Below are positions 1 through 10,666 of a stretch of DNA of 64,000 nucleotides, piece after piece. The notes under the pieces are model-generated. The model was given only the letters and a program-made list of their open reading frames with translations. It had not been told where the DNA came from and ran no database searches. The stretch comes from Neelides folsomi. Its lineage: Eukaryota; Arthropoda; Collembola; Neelipleona; Neelidae. The translations under genes were made by a program, and so were the position numbers. The first letter of the stretch is position 1, and every line of letters starts with the position of its first letter. The stretch is taken from NCBI GenBank assembly GCA_034687125.1, contig JAQGBZ010000345.1, positions 1 to 64,000 of the forward strand. The letters are read 5' to 3'.

Positions 1-678
1 TAATTATATGAATAAATATAAACTCCTTCTTTAATTGATCTCCAATCGACGAATGGGGACGTATAGGGGCAACTCGCCGCGCTCTACATTTTGGTGCTAT
101 TGCTGATTTTTTTTATTAATTATAAAAATTTAATTTTTAAAAAATTTTTTAAAAAATTAAAAAATTTAAAATGACGGCGGATTGGCGGTATTTTTTAATA
201 AAATGATACTTATTAATTTATTATATTTATAAGTAATTTGTATCAAAATAACATTTAAATATATTATTTATTTGAATTATGTTATATGTGAGAAAATTGG
301 CAACCTTTTAAATCCAATAAATCTTCATAGGCAAGTTACGCCGTACAATTCCTCCCACTTTCAATTATCCATTATACATAACTTTTTATGGGGAACAATT
401 TTGCAATAAGATATACCGGCGGAATTCTTCGGCGTAACGAGATAGCAATATAGACGGGAAAAAAGGTCATTTTCTGGAGGGTGGTTCCTCCCACAATTTC
501 GCAGTTGGCTTGGATAGGGTGATATATTTATTCAATTTTATTTTTTCAATTTTTTCAATATTTGAATAAAATTTAAATAAACAATATTTTTAAATTGCGG
601 TCTGTAAAATTTAAGGTTTTTGAAATTTGAACCATATTGAACCAACTGTTTAAAGAGTGTTTGTAAATTCATCATAAT

Positions 679-993
679 TTGCATCGATCCTGTGAATTCT
701 GCTTGTCATTTTACAGTGAATGGGGAATTATGATATTTTTAAATGCAATAGAACAATTTTGTGTTTTACATGGAGCACCATGTAGATTTAGGAGCGCCAT
801 GGAGTTTCAGGAGCAAAGGTGGAGCACCATGGAGTTTTCAAGAGCGATTTTTACCAACATGGAGCTTTTTTGCATGGAGCACCATGGAGCTTCGATTCAT
901 GGAGCAACATGGTGCTCTATGAAGCGGAATTTTATAAGATAGGAAAACTTATATTGAAAACAGCATGGAGTTAAATTTCGCTCCATGGAGCCT
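679..993. repeat. CATGGAG-rich degenerate repeat patch
   Basis: About nine copies of CATGGAG, several extended to CATGGAGC or CATGGAGCACCATG, lie between 769 and 993, with a palindromic GCTCCATGGAGC near 980. A short open frame crosses it (679-942), but its product only mirrors the repeat (repeated M-E-H-H/G-A motifs), so I do not call a gene. The rest of 1-1180 is AT-rich and shows no coding signal that I can support. Confidence 0.6.
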
Positions 994-1179
994 TAATTTT
1001 ACAAGATAGCGATATGTTACCCCAATTATGATTATAATAATTAATATTAACGTTTTTTATTCGTTAAAAATTGATAAAACGCGATTTGAAAGTAAAACTA
1101 AAAGCTCATCAAACTTTAATTAATTTAAAAGTTGTGAAAAATATTTTTATATAACAATGATAGAAAAAACAATTAACTT

Positions 1180-1886
1180 TTTAAAAACTACATAGAATAT
1201 TTTAAATCTGTGGTTTCAATACAAACTCATTTTCATGAACGCACCTATAAAAATAGAGAGTATATTACACAAGAAAATGTGACAGAAGGATATTTTAATG
1301 AATTGACCATTTCTTCAAGTTATTTACGTAAATTTCCATCCAGCACCGTTATATTTTTTATTAGTGAGAAGGAAATTAAAACAATTGAAACTTTTTTTTA
1401 TATACATTAACTGCTGTTTTATTTTAATTTCCGCTTTGCAATTAGTAAATTTAACTTCGTTGTCATTGCATTTCAAAGAGAATTTATTTTAACCAATGAT
1501 GGATATTTCAATAAAAATAATGAGAATTTCCAATATCAAGATAAGATAATGTATTCTAGTTTATATTATCCCGCCGATAATTTCATTATATATGCAATGT
1601 CCAAGAATGATAAACCTGCAGAGAATTTGAGGATTTTGAAAAGTTTTAAAATATACAATAATTTAATTGATCAAAAAGCATCAGAAATCTTTATTGATTT
1701 TTTAGGAAATTTAATAAAAATTCCAGAAAAAGAAATAACAAATATTTACAGTTCAAAAATTAAGTCATTTTATTCTAAATTAAATAATTTTAAGGATTAT
1801 GAAGGTGCCGTAGTGTACAACGATAACCATTTCTATGATCATAAGTTATCGAAACATTTTATGCATATATTTAAACTTATGTATAC
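1180..1886 (+). pseudogene. Ionotropic-receptor-like pseudogene fragment
   Basis: Frame-1 translation parallels about residues 65 to 290 of the ionotropic-receptor-like protein encoded on the other strand at 3261-5618. Shared blocks include VSIQTHF against LSIQSHL, RKFPSSTVIFFISEK against RKFPLCRTAFLISEK, FNFVVIAFQ against FNFFVIAFQ, LYYPADNFIIYA against LYYPAEHFIYYA, and LNNFKDYEGA against LKDFEGA. An in-frame stop lies at 1408-1410. Just upstream, a T-run near 1390 marks a frameshift: the neighbouring frame continues the family pattern for about ten residues, and a second shift then restores frame 1. No N-terminal signal and no channel segments are present; similarity stops near 1890, where transposon debris begins. 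It is a truncated, broken paralogue in inverted orientation to the intact gene. Confidence 0.8.
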
Positions 1887-2009
1887 CTAAAGTAGATTCA
1901 ATAAATAATAAGTACATAGAGACAATACCAAGCATGGTCCTCCAAGATAGGCCAGGATGTTAAGTATTTTTAATTCTATGTAAATGATTCTATGTATTAA
2001 CCCCATATA

Positions 2010-2435
2010 ATTTTGATTAAGAGAGGTTTTATGAATACTCATTGCAACGGAACAAGAAAAATTTGTTGTATGAACAAAGGTGATGCTGTTCCTGCGATTT
2101 GAGTATGCGAAACAAAGGAACGGTGCGGAAAGCAAATGAAGGTGGTTGAAGTGATTGGAGGTAGAGGTCAAATGGGACTTTTCAAAGTTCCTTCATAGAC
2201 AAAAATAAACACAAAAACACCGGTCGAGGATGTTTTGTCTACTCACGTCGAAAAAATCATCTTAAAACATTACCCGGGCGAAGAACACAAGGTTATCATA
2301 CATCACGATAAAGCCTTGTCACATCTGTCACATAAAATGTTCCCTGTGAAATGTTTGAAAAAGTCAAAGGAAATTGAGATGCAGGGATGTTTACAAGAAC
2401 GATGGGAAACATATCGAACAAATGAACCATTATAA
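2010..2435 (+). mobile_element. Decayed mariner-type transposase remnant
   Basis: The frame at 2235-2435 contains HYPGEEHKV followed by IIHHDKALSHLSHK. This resembles the second catalytic Asp region of mariner-family transposases (pattern YPG..hkV..HHDkA.SH.S). Upstream codons from about 2220 (VLSTHVEKIILK) continue the same pattern. The rest of the transposase, its first and third acidic residues and the terminal repeats were not found, so this is a small fossil. It abuts the truncated receptor pseudogene and may have caused its truncation. Family assignment rests on one motif. Confidence 0.5.
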
Positions 2436-2449
2436 AGAATCAGATTGTG

Positions 2450-3260
2450 GTTAAAAATTAATTTAACTCGGATAGTTAACCACTGGAAAACTCATTTGCA
2501 TATTAATGAAGTTTAATGTTTAATAACTTTTACATTTATAAAGGAAATCACTTGAAATTTGAAAGGTGCATGCCCAATATATCCCTAATACATAAATAAA
2601 TTTACTTAATTGCTAATTTCATCCAATCCCGAATTAAAAATATTTGACATCCGGGCCTATCATAGTGGACAATGCTTTGTATAAGGCTTTAAATGATTAA
2701 TAAAGTAAAGTAATTTGCCCGGAGCTCTTATAATCGTATAATAAAATAAAATCTTAATGTTTGTGTCAATGTTTCTAATTACTTACTTTACATTAAAAAA
2801 TTAAATTAATTTATCAATTTATTATAGTTATTAATGCACTCATGTGTAAAATGTCTATGTATTTATATGTTCATTAATGAATTGTTTTTGCATAAAATGT
2901 CATGAATTACTTTGCCTAATGAATAAATTGATTAAATAATTAAACCAAAAGATGAAATGACATTTAATGTATTAACAATTGCCAATTTTATTTATCATAT
3001 AGCTTTATTCAGATTATTCATCAAGTGTGGGGATAAATTCAATTACATTATGAATGTATTACATACAAAAATGTTGATATTTTTATATATGATTTGATAT
3101 TTATTTTCATTGCATTAAATTTTTACTAACAAACGATGAGGCATACGACTTACGAATAAAGTGCAACAGCGTTCGTTTTTTATCAACGACAATATACAAC
3201 AATTATTTGGGAAACTCTATGGTAATTAAAGACTTCTCTTATTCTATTTGTAATTGTAGC
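2450..3260. other. AT-rich intergenic stretch
   Basis: No open frame, repeat pair or RNA gene that I can support. It lies between the mariner remnant and the 3' end of the minus-strand ionotropic receptor, so it may include that gene's 3' UTR. Confidence 0.5.
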
Positions 3261-5618
3261 TTATTTAACTGTAATTTTATTTCTTATTATTCCTAATACA
3301 ATTAGAAGAATGAATTTTAAATAATAGCGCTGATTTAAAATTATTTCAACGAACCAGGTTAAAATTGAAATTAATAAAAGGAAGGAAACTAAAATTAAAA
3401 CTGGTAGAATTTTTCTGATTATCAAAGGAGTTGCGTTGTAAGTTTCAGGTGATTTCAATAAACTTCTAAATGTGTTTATTTCATTAAAATTTTTTCTGTT
3501 CCATCTTCTTGCATTGTTATAAATGGTTCTATTAACTAAATGGTACAAATCGTGAAATGGTCTAACAACGTAATATCCTTCTTCCCACATTTTCCAAATA
3601 CCAGATTGGAACATGGAATCGAATGCAAATTTAAATTGGTCATTAAAATTTGATCTAAAAGTGAAATCCACCATAACATATATAAAATAATCATTGCCAA
3701 ACGATTGTTGATAAAACTCCCTTTGTTTAATCATGTAATATTTATCTTTATACTTAAATTCTAATGATGTTTCATACAAATAAACTCTACCAACAAAATC
3801 CAATAAAATGAAATTATATGGCAAGTTAATTATTCCTGACCATGTGTCCAATGAAGGATCATTTTCACCATACATCATTATCGCATATGGTGTGAAATGA
3901 ATTTTGTTTTTAAACAATTGTAACATTTTCTCACGTTTGGCAGAATATTTCAAATTTAAATAAAAGGAAGGGTTTGCATTTTCGAGATAATATTTTCTAC
4001 TTATACTTTGATTTTTATAATTTGTCCTTTTCAGTTTAAGATATATTTGATATTCCAAATTTCCAATATGCTGAGCAAATGTATAAATTACCGGATTTTG
4101 AGTGGAATATGCCAATTGTTCAAAGGTTTCAAATGATTTCGGATTTTTGTCTAAAGCAATAATTATAAATAATATTGATTTATAAGTTGAACTAATAATG
4201 AAAATCATAAACATTAAAATAGCAATAAAAAGCATATGTTTGACATTTTTAGATGAAATTTTATCAACTGCTGAATGACCTTGTTCTAATAATAATTGAA
4301 ATAGTGCAAAGCACAAACTATTAAAATTTATAAAATTTTTAATTTTACAAATAAAGGGTGAAATAATATAATCGAGTTTTAAAAATATAATAACTGTTAT
4401 TATGAATGTAATAATTAATATCCAGACTTTTAGATTAAACGGAGCAATTATGTTATAATAATTGATTACTGTTGTTTTATCAATGAAGTTTGTAAAAGTG
4501 TAATCAAGTCTAAATGTAAAGGGTAAATAACTTGAGATATACATTGAACGATAAAATCTTGGGTCCAAATTTTGAGAATAAATAATATTTAATATTGGAG
4601 CAGAATCTACAATAGATTTCATAAATTTGCCTTGATTAATTTCTGATAATTCAGTATCAAATGACACGTTTAAATATTTAGAAACTATTTTCATTAAACA
4701 AACAAGGGTTTTTCTATTAAATGGATTTTCAGCTTTCATTTCACAATTAATATCAAATTGATGGTCAAATTTATAATTATATATCTCAATTAAATTGAAT
4801 ATTAATGCGCCTTCGAAATCTTTTAAATTATTAAATTTAAACTCATTTGATTGAGCCATTGATTTAATACGAGAAATTCCATTTTCTGAAATATCTTTTA
4901 AATTTTCCATAAATTCCATAAATACATCTGAACGTTTTTCATTTCCAAAATTGTATTTTTGAAATTGTTTCAAAATTTTCAATGTCTTTGCAGGCTTATC
5001 ATCATTTGAAATTGCATAATAAATGAAATGTTCTGCTGGATAATATAAACCATTTAAACGCATCTTTGTTTGAAAATTAGAATTAAAAATTCTATTAAAA
5101 TCTATTTCTTGGTTTTTAATCGACGTTGCTTGAAATGCAATAACAAAAAAATTAAAATTACTTATTGGAAAAAACTGGTTAAGACTAACTGCACCATCCA
5201 AGACGGATAAAAAGTCAACATTTGTTTTAATTATTTTTTCACTTATTAAAAATGCAGTTCTACACAAAGGGAATTTACGTACAGAAATAGGGGAAATTAT
5301 TAAATCTTCATAATATGTAATTGGATATTTTTCGTGATGTAATAAATCTCTTTTCTTATAACTTCTGTTAAGATGAGATTGTATTGAAAGTACTGATTCA
5401 AAACCTGCAAAATGTTCCACATATTCACTTAACAAAAAATTGTCTTTTTTGCTATTAAATACTGCTGTATATAAAAATATTTCACAATTTTTAAAAGCTT
5501 CTAGATGCAAAGAACTTTCATATTTTATTTCATTCCTTTTAATATTCAATGAACTTACACTAAAAATATTTGACAAAATGTTTATAAAGATATTTATTAT
5601 ATTAAATAAAAATATCAT
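3261..5618 (-). CDS. Ionotropic-receptor-like chemosensory channel (divergent, intronless)
   Basis: A single exon of 785 residues. It has an N-terminal hydrophobic signal (MIFLFNIINIFINILSNIF) and a long extracellular region (about 25 to 395). A glutamate-receptor-type channel core follows: TM1 near residue 400 (VWILIITFIITVIIFL), a pore-like segment near 435-450 (SLCFALFQLLLEQG), and TM2 near 465-485 followed by SFETFEQLA. A second ligand-binding lobe comes next, then a final TM near 743-765 with a short cytoplasmic tail. This order and the SLCFALFQ..LEQG / TYKSILF pattern are typical of divergent arthropod IRs, cation channels in chemosensory neuron membranes. The ligand is unknown, and canonical glutamate-binding residues could not be recognised. 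Usual IR length is 600 to 900 residues. A broken paralogue lies at 1180-1886 in opposite orientation. Confidence 0.75.
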   Translation of the reverse strand: MIFLFNIINIFINILSNIFSVSSLNIKRNEIKYESSLHLEAFKNCEIFLYTAVFNSKKDNFLLSEYVEHFAGFESVLSIQSHLNRSYKKRDLLHHEKYPITYYEDLIISPISVRKFPLCRTAFLISEKIIKTNVDFLSVLDGAVSLNQFFPISNFNFFVIAFQATSIKNQEIDFNRIFNSNFQTKMRLNGLYYPAEHFIYYAISNDDKPAKTLKILKQFQKYNFGNEKRSDVFMEFMENLKDISENGISRIKSMAQSNEFKFNNLKDFEGALIFNLIEIYNYKFDHQFDINCEMKAENPFNRKTLVCLMKIVSKYLNVSFDTELSEINQGKFMKSIVDSAPILNIIYSQNLDPRFYRSMYISSYLPFTFRLDYTFTNFIDKTTVINYYNIIAPFNLKVWILIITFIITVIIFLKLDYIISPFICKIKNFINFNSLCFALFQLLLEQGHSAVDKISSKNVKHMLFIAILMFMIFIISSTYKSILFIIIALDKNPKSFETFEQLAYSTQNPVIYTFAQHIGNLEYQIYLKLKRTNYKNQSISRKYYLENANPSFYLNLKYSAKREKMLQLFKNKIHFTPYAIMMYGENDPSLDTWSGIINLPYNFILLDFVGRVYLYETSLEFKYKDKYYMIKQREFYQQSFGNDYFIYVMVDFTFRSNFNDQFKFAFDSMFQSGIWKMWEEGYYVVRPFHDLYHLVNRTIYNNARRWNRKNFNEINTFRSLLKSPETYNATPLIIRKILPVLILVSFLLLISILTWFVEIILNQRYYLKFILLIVLGIIRNKITVK

Positions 5619-6654
5619 TTTAATTTTATATTTACTACAAATTTTATACTTATAAATATTAAAGTAGTATTATATTTTTATTTGTTGTTTCGACTTTTTG
5701 TATAACGATTTTTTATTTTAAAATGAATATTTCAATTTTAGCATTTCTTTTCAAACAAACCAATTCTCACAAGCAACGTTGACTTATTAACCAATTGTAT
5801 ACATAATATCTGCATTACTTCCACTAGCCTAATAAAGTAATGTATTAATTCATTATTTATTTCATGTGAAGGCTTTCACACTAATTGTTAGCATTTAACA
5901 CGTAAACTAGTGAAATTACAAACATTTCATTTTATGTAAGGCAATTAACAAATTTAACTTCATTGTTAATGAAAAACTAATCAAAATATTATGAACATGT
6001 TTAAAATCTATTGAAATGAATGATTCGATAATATTTTTATTCCCTTTAATTATTATAATACATATTTCAGCCTTACATTACTATGAATAAAATGCTTTAT
6101 ATTATATGTAAGTGTTAGACAAATCAATTAGTCACTGATTTGTCTCAGGAACATTACACATTTCAAAAATGAATAATCGTTTAAATGAAATAAATTGTAA
6201 AATATCTTTCTTAGAATTAAAATTTTTCCGAATATTAAATCAATTCAGACATATTTTTCTTCCATTGACAATAACTATTAATTAATTTAATCAATAACAA
6301 ATAGCATTTTATTTGCAAAGTGATTAATATTTAAACCATTCTATTATCACATTATTTATGTTTTTTTATTTCATTTACAAATTCCAGACTTTTATTTTTA
6401 TTTAAGGGACAAATACAGACAAAGATCCGGAGATACTTCTCACCCCAATAAACCATTTATTTTTTATTATCAATGTACAAAATGTTTTGTATTTTATTAA
6501 TTGGTGTTTATGTCACGTTGTCGTTTTATACCTTTTAATATTAATGCCTCTGGGATAAATAAAAATGATATTTATGTTCATACTAAATACTCATTAAACC
6601 TACACATTTACACTTTTTCTAATTTCACCGTACCTTGATTTTCATTTATGCAAA
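5619..6654. other. Intergenic region between divergent receptor and lipase genes
   Basis: AT-rich. The receptor (-) and lipase (+) genes are divergent, so both promoters should lie here. I see no distinctive element and no coding frame. Confidence 0.4.
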
Positions 6655-8947
6655 ATGAAGATTTTATTTGTTTTACTTTTAATTTCATACAATACTTTGT
6701 TGGCTAAATCGGTTCGGTCCACTTTGCTAGAAGATGCCATAGAAAGTGAAAATCAAATAGTGAATTTTGTAAATACATTACCACAATTCATTCATAAACA
6801 TATTCCTTCACAAATTCAATTTATGCTCTATACAAAGTATTTAAGATTAAAATTTTATATATATTTTTCATTGACTTAAAAAACATTTTATATCAAAAAT
6901 TAATTACCCAATTCAAAATATTTTTATATAATCTCAATACTTTATGATATGTAATGTAATATAATTAATAACAATTAAATAATTAAAGGAACAATCCTGA
7001 AATTCCCGACCAACTCAGAATTGGAGATAAAGAGGGACTTTATAAATCCAACTATTTTAAAAACAAAGCAGTTAAATTACTTTCTCATGGATATACCGAT
7101 TCATCTAATGGATCTCTCCGAATGGGAGCAGTTAAAGGTAAAAATTAAGTAATTGAACAAAATTATTTAACCTTTAATTCAACTTTTAAATATTTTCAGA
7201 ATACGTAAAAGAAGACGAAGACATTAATGTTATTGCAATAAATTGGTCGGAACTTGCCAAAGGTCCCTATTATGCATTCGCTGCATTTAGCACTCAATAT
7301 GTTGGACTTCAAGCGGCTCTCTTTTTAAATTTCCTCGTTGAACAAAATTACGCCAAAACAGGAAATTTTCATGCGATTGGCCATTCACTTGGAAGTCACG
7401 TGGTTGGGAATTGTGGGCATGAATATTTAAATATTACTGGGCAAAAGTTACCAAGAGTTACAGGGCTAGATCCTGCGAATCCATTATTTGGTACTTTACA
7501 AGATTTCAACTTTTTTAAACTCAATTAGTAATTCTATTGCTAAAGCATATAAGAATAATAATCTTAGTGATTTTGAATTTTCTAGCAAACGGATGTTTAT
7601 TTGGAGACGATAAATATCGATTGGATCCAAATGATGGAGATTTTGTTGATTCAATTCACACTGCAGCTGGGGAAATATATGAATTAGAACCAGGATTTTC
7701 ACATCCAATTGCACATGTAGATTTCTGGCCAAATAATGGTAATGTATTTTGCAATATCGCAATATCAAGTTAAGGAATATAAAATATGATAAATATGAAA
7801 GTTAAATATGGCAAATTCAAGTTAGCCGAAGGCCGACGTCCAAGATAGCCGACGTTTTTCCTTAAGCATTACAAGCCCTATCTAATCTCCAAGCTGGCCG
7901 AATTTCAGACAAGCCAACGCCCAAGATAGCCGAATTTATTTTATTAATAGAGCTAGTGGCGCAGAATATAGTTGCATATAAGATAGATGCTTCAAATTAC
8001 CCCATAAATGTTGCAGAATGCCCCTTAATTTTATAAAATTATTCAAAATCGTTTTCCAGAATTAATCCACCCTAACATTTTAAAATAGATTTTTTTGAAA
8101 CTATAGTACAGATTGAATACTTTAGTCTTATAAATGAGTTTTAAAATTAGTTAATAAAAATTAAGGGGCATTCTGCAACATTTATGGGGCAGTCTGAAGC
8201 ATCTATCTTATATGCAACTATATTCTGCGCCACTAGCGCTATTAATAAAATAAATTCGGCTATCTTGGACGTCGGCTTGTTTAAAATTCTGCTATCTTGG
8301 ACGTCGGCTTGTCTAAAATTCGGCTATCTTGGACGTCGGCCTTCGGCTAACTTGGATTTGCCGTTAAATATTATATTATTAAAAATATTTTTCAGGACAA
8401 AATCAACCAGGGTGTGAAAATATTTCTGTAATTGATGAGCGTAAGATTAATATTTTTAATTAAATAATTATTTTATAATGTGTTATTGATTGTTGCAATT
8501 TATTTATTTATCTTTTTATTAATCATTTTGAAGGATCTTGTAGTCACATGAGAGCTGTTGTTTATTGGGTTGAATCGATTAATTCAAATCAGTTCAATTC
8601 TTGTCTTTGCAAAGATTCAGATTGGAGAGGATTTTCTGAACAAAATTGCCCATGTGAGGAAAATGCATTGATGGGAGATAAACTTCCTTCGACGTAAGAA
8701 TTTGTTTTTTTATTGTTTATAATAATTACTTGTATTAAGTTGTACATACAGGGTGGGCCATAAGTAACTTTAACTTTAAATAAACAATTGTATAGGAAAG
8801 AAAGATACTTATGGCCCACCCTGTACTTGTTGGTGTTATATTATTTATTTCATATATGAAATCATGAAATTATTTGTTTCTTACAGAACAAAGCATGGAA
8901 ATTATTTTATACGAACCAACAACAAAAGTCCCTTTGCTCGTAATTAA
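6655..8947 (+). CDS. Secreted pancreatic-lipase-family triacylglycerol lipase / phospholipase A1-like enzyme
   Basis: Seven exons: 6655-6836, 6989-7137, 7200-7490, 7586-7738, 8396-8440, 8534-8693 and 8887-8947, which join in phase to 346 residues. The signal peptide is MKILFVLLLISYNTLLAKS. Family landmarks in order are LLSHGYTDS (oxyanion region), VIAINWSEL, the nucleophile elbow GHSLGSHVVG, the catalytic Asp in GLDPANP, LDPNDGDFVDSIHT, HVDFWPNNG then QPGC, the catalytic His in SCSHMRA, and the closing YFIRTNNKSPFA. The complete Ser-Asp-His triad predicts an active extracellular lipid esterase, probably digestive; triglyceride versus phospholipid preference cannot be told. Intron 4 hosts a 553-bp foldback transposon and intron 6 a 75-bp MITE, and the frame is unaffected. 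The gene is convergent with purine nucleoside phosphorylase downstream. Confidence 0.9.
7810..8362. mobile_element. Foldback element with long terminal inverted repeats and 9-bp target duplication
   Basis: This 553-bp element lies inside lipase intron 4. GTTAAATAT flanks it on both sides (7801-7809 and 8363-8371). The ends are inverted copies beginning GGCAAATTCAAGTTAGCCGA on the left and GGCAAATCCAAGTTAGCCGA on the right (read inward). The arms run about 200 bases, to roughly 8030 and 8160, with a short unique centre. Outer arm segments hold a roughly 30-bp tandem unit containing GACGTCCAAGATAGCCGAAT, about three copies on the right and degenerate on the left. No protein is encoded. A 9-bp duplication with long inverted ends fits a non-autonomous Mutator-like (MULE) foldback, but without a transposase the superfamily is inferred. 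Confidence 0.85.
8749..8823. mobile_element. 75-bp MITE, family CAGGGTGGGCCATAAGTA (copy 1)
   Basis: Perfect short terminal inverted repeats CAGGGTGGGCCATAAGTA... and ...TACTTATGGCCCACCCTG, bounded by TA on both sides (8747-8748, 8824-8825). This is the signature of Tc1/mariner-type MITEs. It sits in lipase intron 6, in opposite internal orientation to the copy at 49336. Confidence 0.8.
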
Positions 8948-9214
8948 AACAAAAATCATTGTATGTATCGGTATTATATATCATTAAATAATTGATTCTG
9001 CCATATACCATGATTTTATGAAAATGTTTATATAATAATTAATAATATTGATAAATTAAGTAAATTAAAATTAATATTTATTAGAAAACTTTGAATAAAA
9101 TATAATAAATTTATATTATTATCATACATTCTTCCATTAATAAAATATTTCAATTTCTATGAATAAAGCCATTATTATAGATATTATAATTATCGTTATA
9201 TCATCGTTAATTAA

Positions 9215-10666
9215 TTAGTTGAGTAAATTTTGCATATGGGGGATTAAAGTTGTCAGAAAGTTTTTAATATCATCTTGTCGCTTCATTCCCGTTTTTAAAA
9301 CTTCTTCATGCGAAGTTTCCTCTTCCACACCATAGTCAATAATGCACACGTTTGTGATGAGACTAAATGCTAAACATTTAATTCCACAATGAGCGGCTGT
9401 CATCACTTCAGGAATTGTACTCATTCCTGAAATTAAACAAATGTAATATTAAATATAAATATATATTAAATATAATTATAAATATAATTAAAAGTAAATA
9501 ATTTATTTATTACAAAAATCATAATTATTTTGATAGTGTAGCAAAATGTAATTTGTATAAGACTACATAATGATAAATCAATTTAAAGTATTCAAAACAT
9601 TTTATTACCAACAGCGTCGATCCCAAAAGTTCGCATAGCTCTAAGTTCAGCGACAGTTTCAAACGAAGGACCGCCAACCATTGTGTAAACTCCTTCACGA
9701 ATGCAATCTCCAATTCCAATGTCAATTGCCACAGCTTTTGCCAAATTCCTCAATTTGTCATCATATGCATTATTGAGTGGCGGAAATCTCGGTCCGAATT
9801 TCTCATCGTTTGGTCCCCGAAGTGGAGATTGACCGCCAAATCCAGGGAAATTGATATGATCCTTTAAAAGCATGATGTCACCAACACAATAATTTGGATC
9901 CAATCCACCAGCTGCGTTTGTTACAATCAAAACTTCAATTCCAAGTAATTTAAAAACTCGAACAGGCATTGCGCACTAAATAATAAATATTTAATTTTAA
10001 ATAACAATTTAATTAAATTAAAAATGTCATAATAATCAAAAATAATATGTTTTTAATCCAGTATTTATTTTATTACTTTCCATAGTGGATATCCTTCAAA
10101 ATAATGAAATCTTCCTTGCATTGCCAACACAGGGACATTTGCCAATTTCCCAATCACGAGTTGTCCCAAGTGACCGTGGACAGTCGAAGAAGGGAAATGT
10201 GGAATTTGTTCATATGGGAAAACATCTCTGTCAACAATTGCATCTGCAAGGGTTCCAAGACCAGTTCCGCAAATAATGCCAATTTTTGGTAAATGTTTGG
10301 TCCGCTCTTTTATGTAATTTGCACTTTCCATAATGATCTCGTAGGTATATCTAGAAATATAAAATATTTATCGGTGAACATTATTTAAAGTTTATAATTA
10401 GATAGATTGTTAGATATATTTTTATTTTATCATTAATTATTAATTAATTATTATTACTAATTATTTTAAAGAAAATTAAAAATCTTGTATTACGGGTTGG
10501 AAACGTTTCCATATGTTGACAATGAAGTTTCAATTTTTTCATTAGTCTCGAAAAATTTGTTGTTCATTTTCTTATGTTGGTCATAATCGTGTTGAACTTG
10601 ATTGTTTAAATCCACGTTTTTTATTTCGCAATAATTTGAAATTCCATTGGAGAAGTTCAAACTCAT
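9215..10666 (-). CDS. PNP: Purine nucleoside phosphorylase
   Basis: Four exons in transcription order: 10666-10494, 10350-10077, 9975-9609 and 9426-9215, giving 341 residues. It catalyses phosphorolysis of inosine and guanosine to base plus ribose-1-phosphate in cytosolic purine salvage. Trimeric animal PNP landmarks are [86 protein letters not shown] and FSLITN (substrate Asn). Splice phases recreate the family joins [12 protein letters not shown] and [11 protein letters not shown]. The first exon, about 57 residues, extends beyond the N-terminus of typical animal PNP (before YTYE) and looks unconserved. A possible acceptor (ttttcag) lies immediately before its ATG, so a further 5' exon cannot be excluded. 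Confidence 0.92.

Noticed and set aside
679-942. 87-codon frame rich in M-E-H-H-G-A
   Set aside because: The product follows the CATGGAG repeat, with no other coding sign.
8184-8417. 77-codon plus-strand frame
   Set aside because: Lies across the right arm of the foldback element and an intron-exon border of the lipase gene; not a gene.
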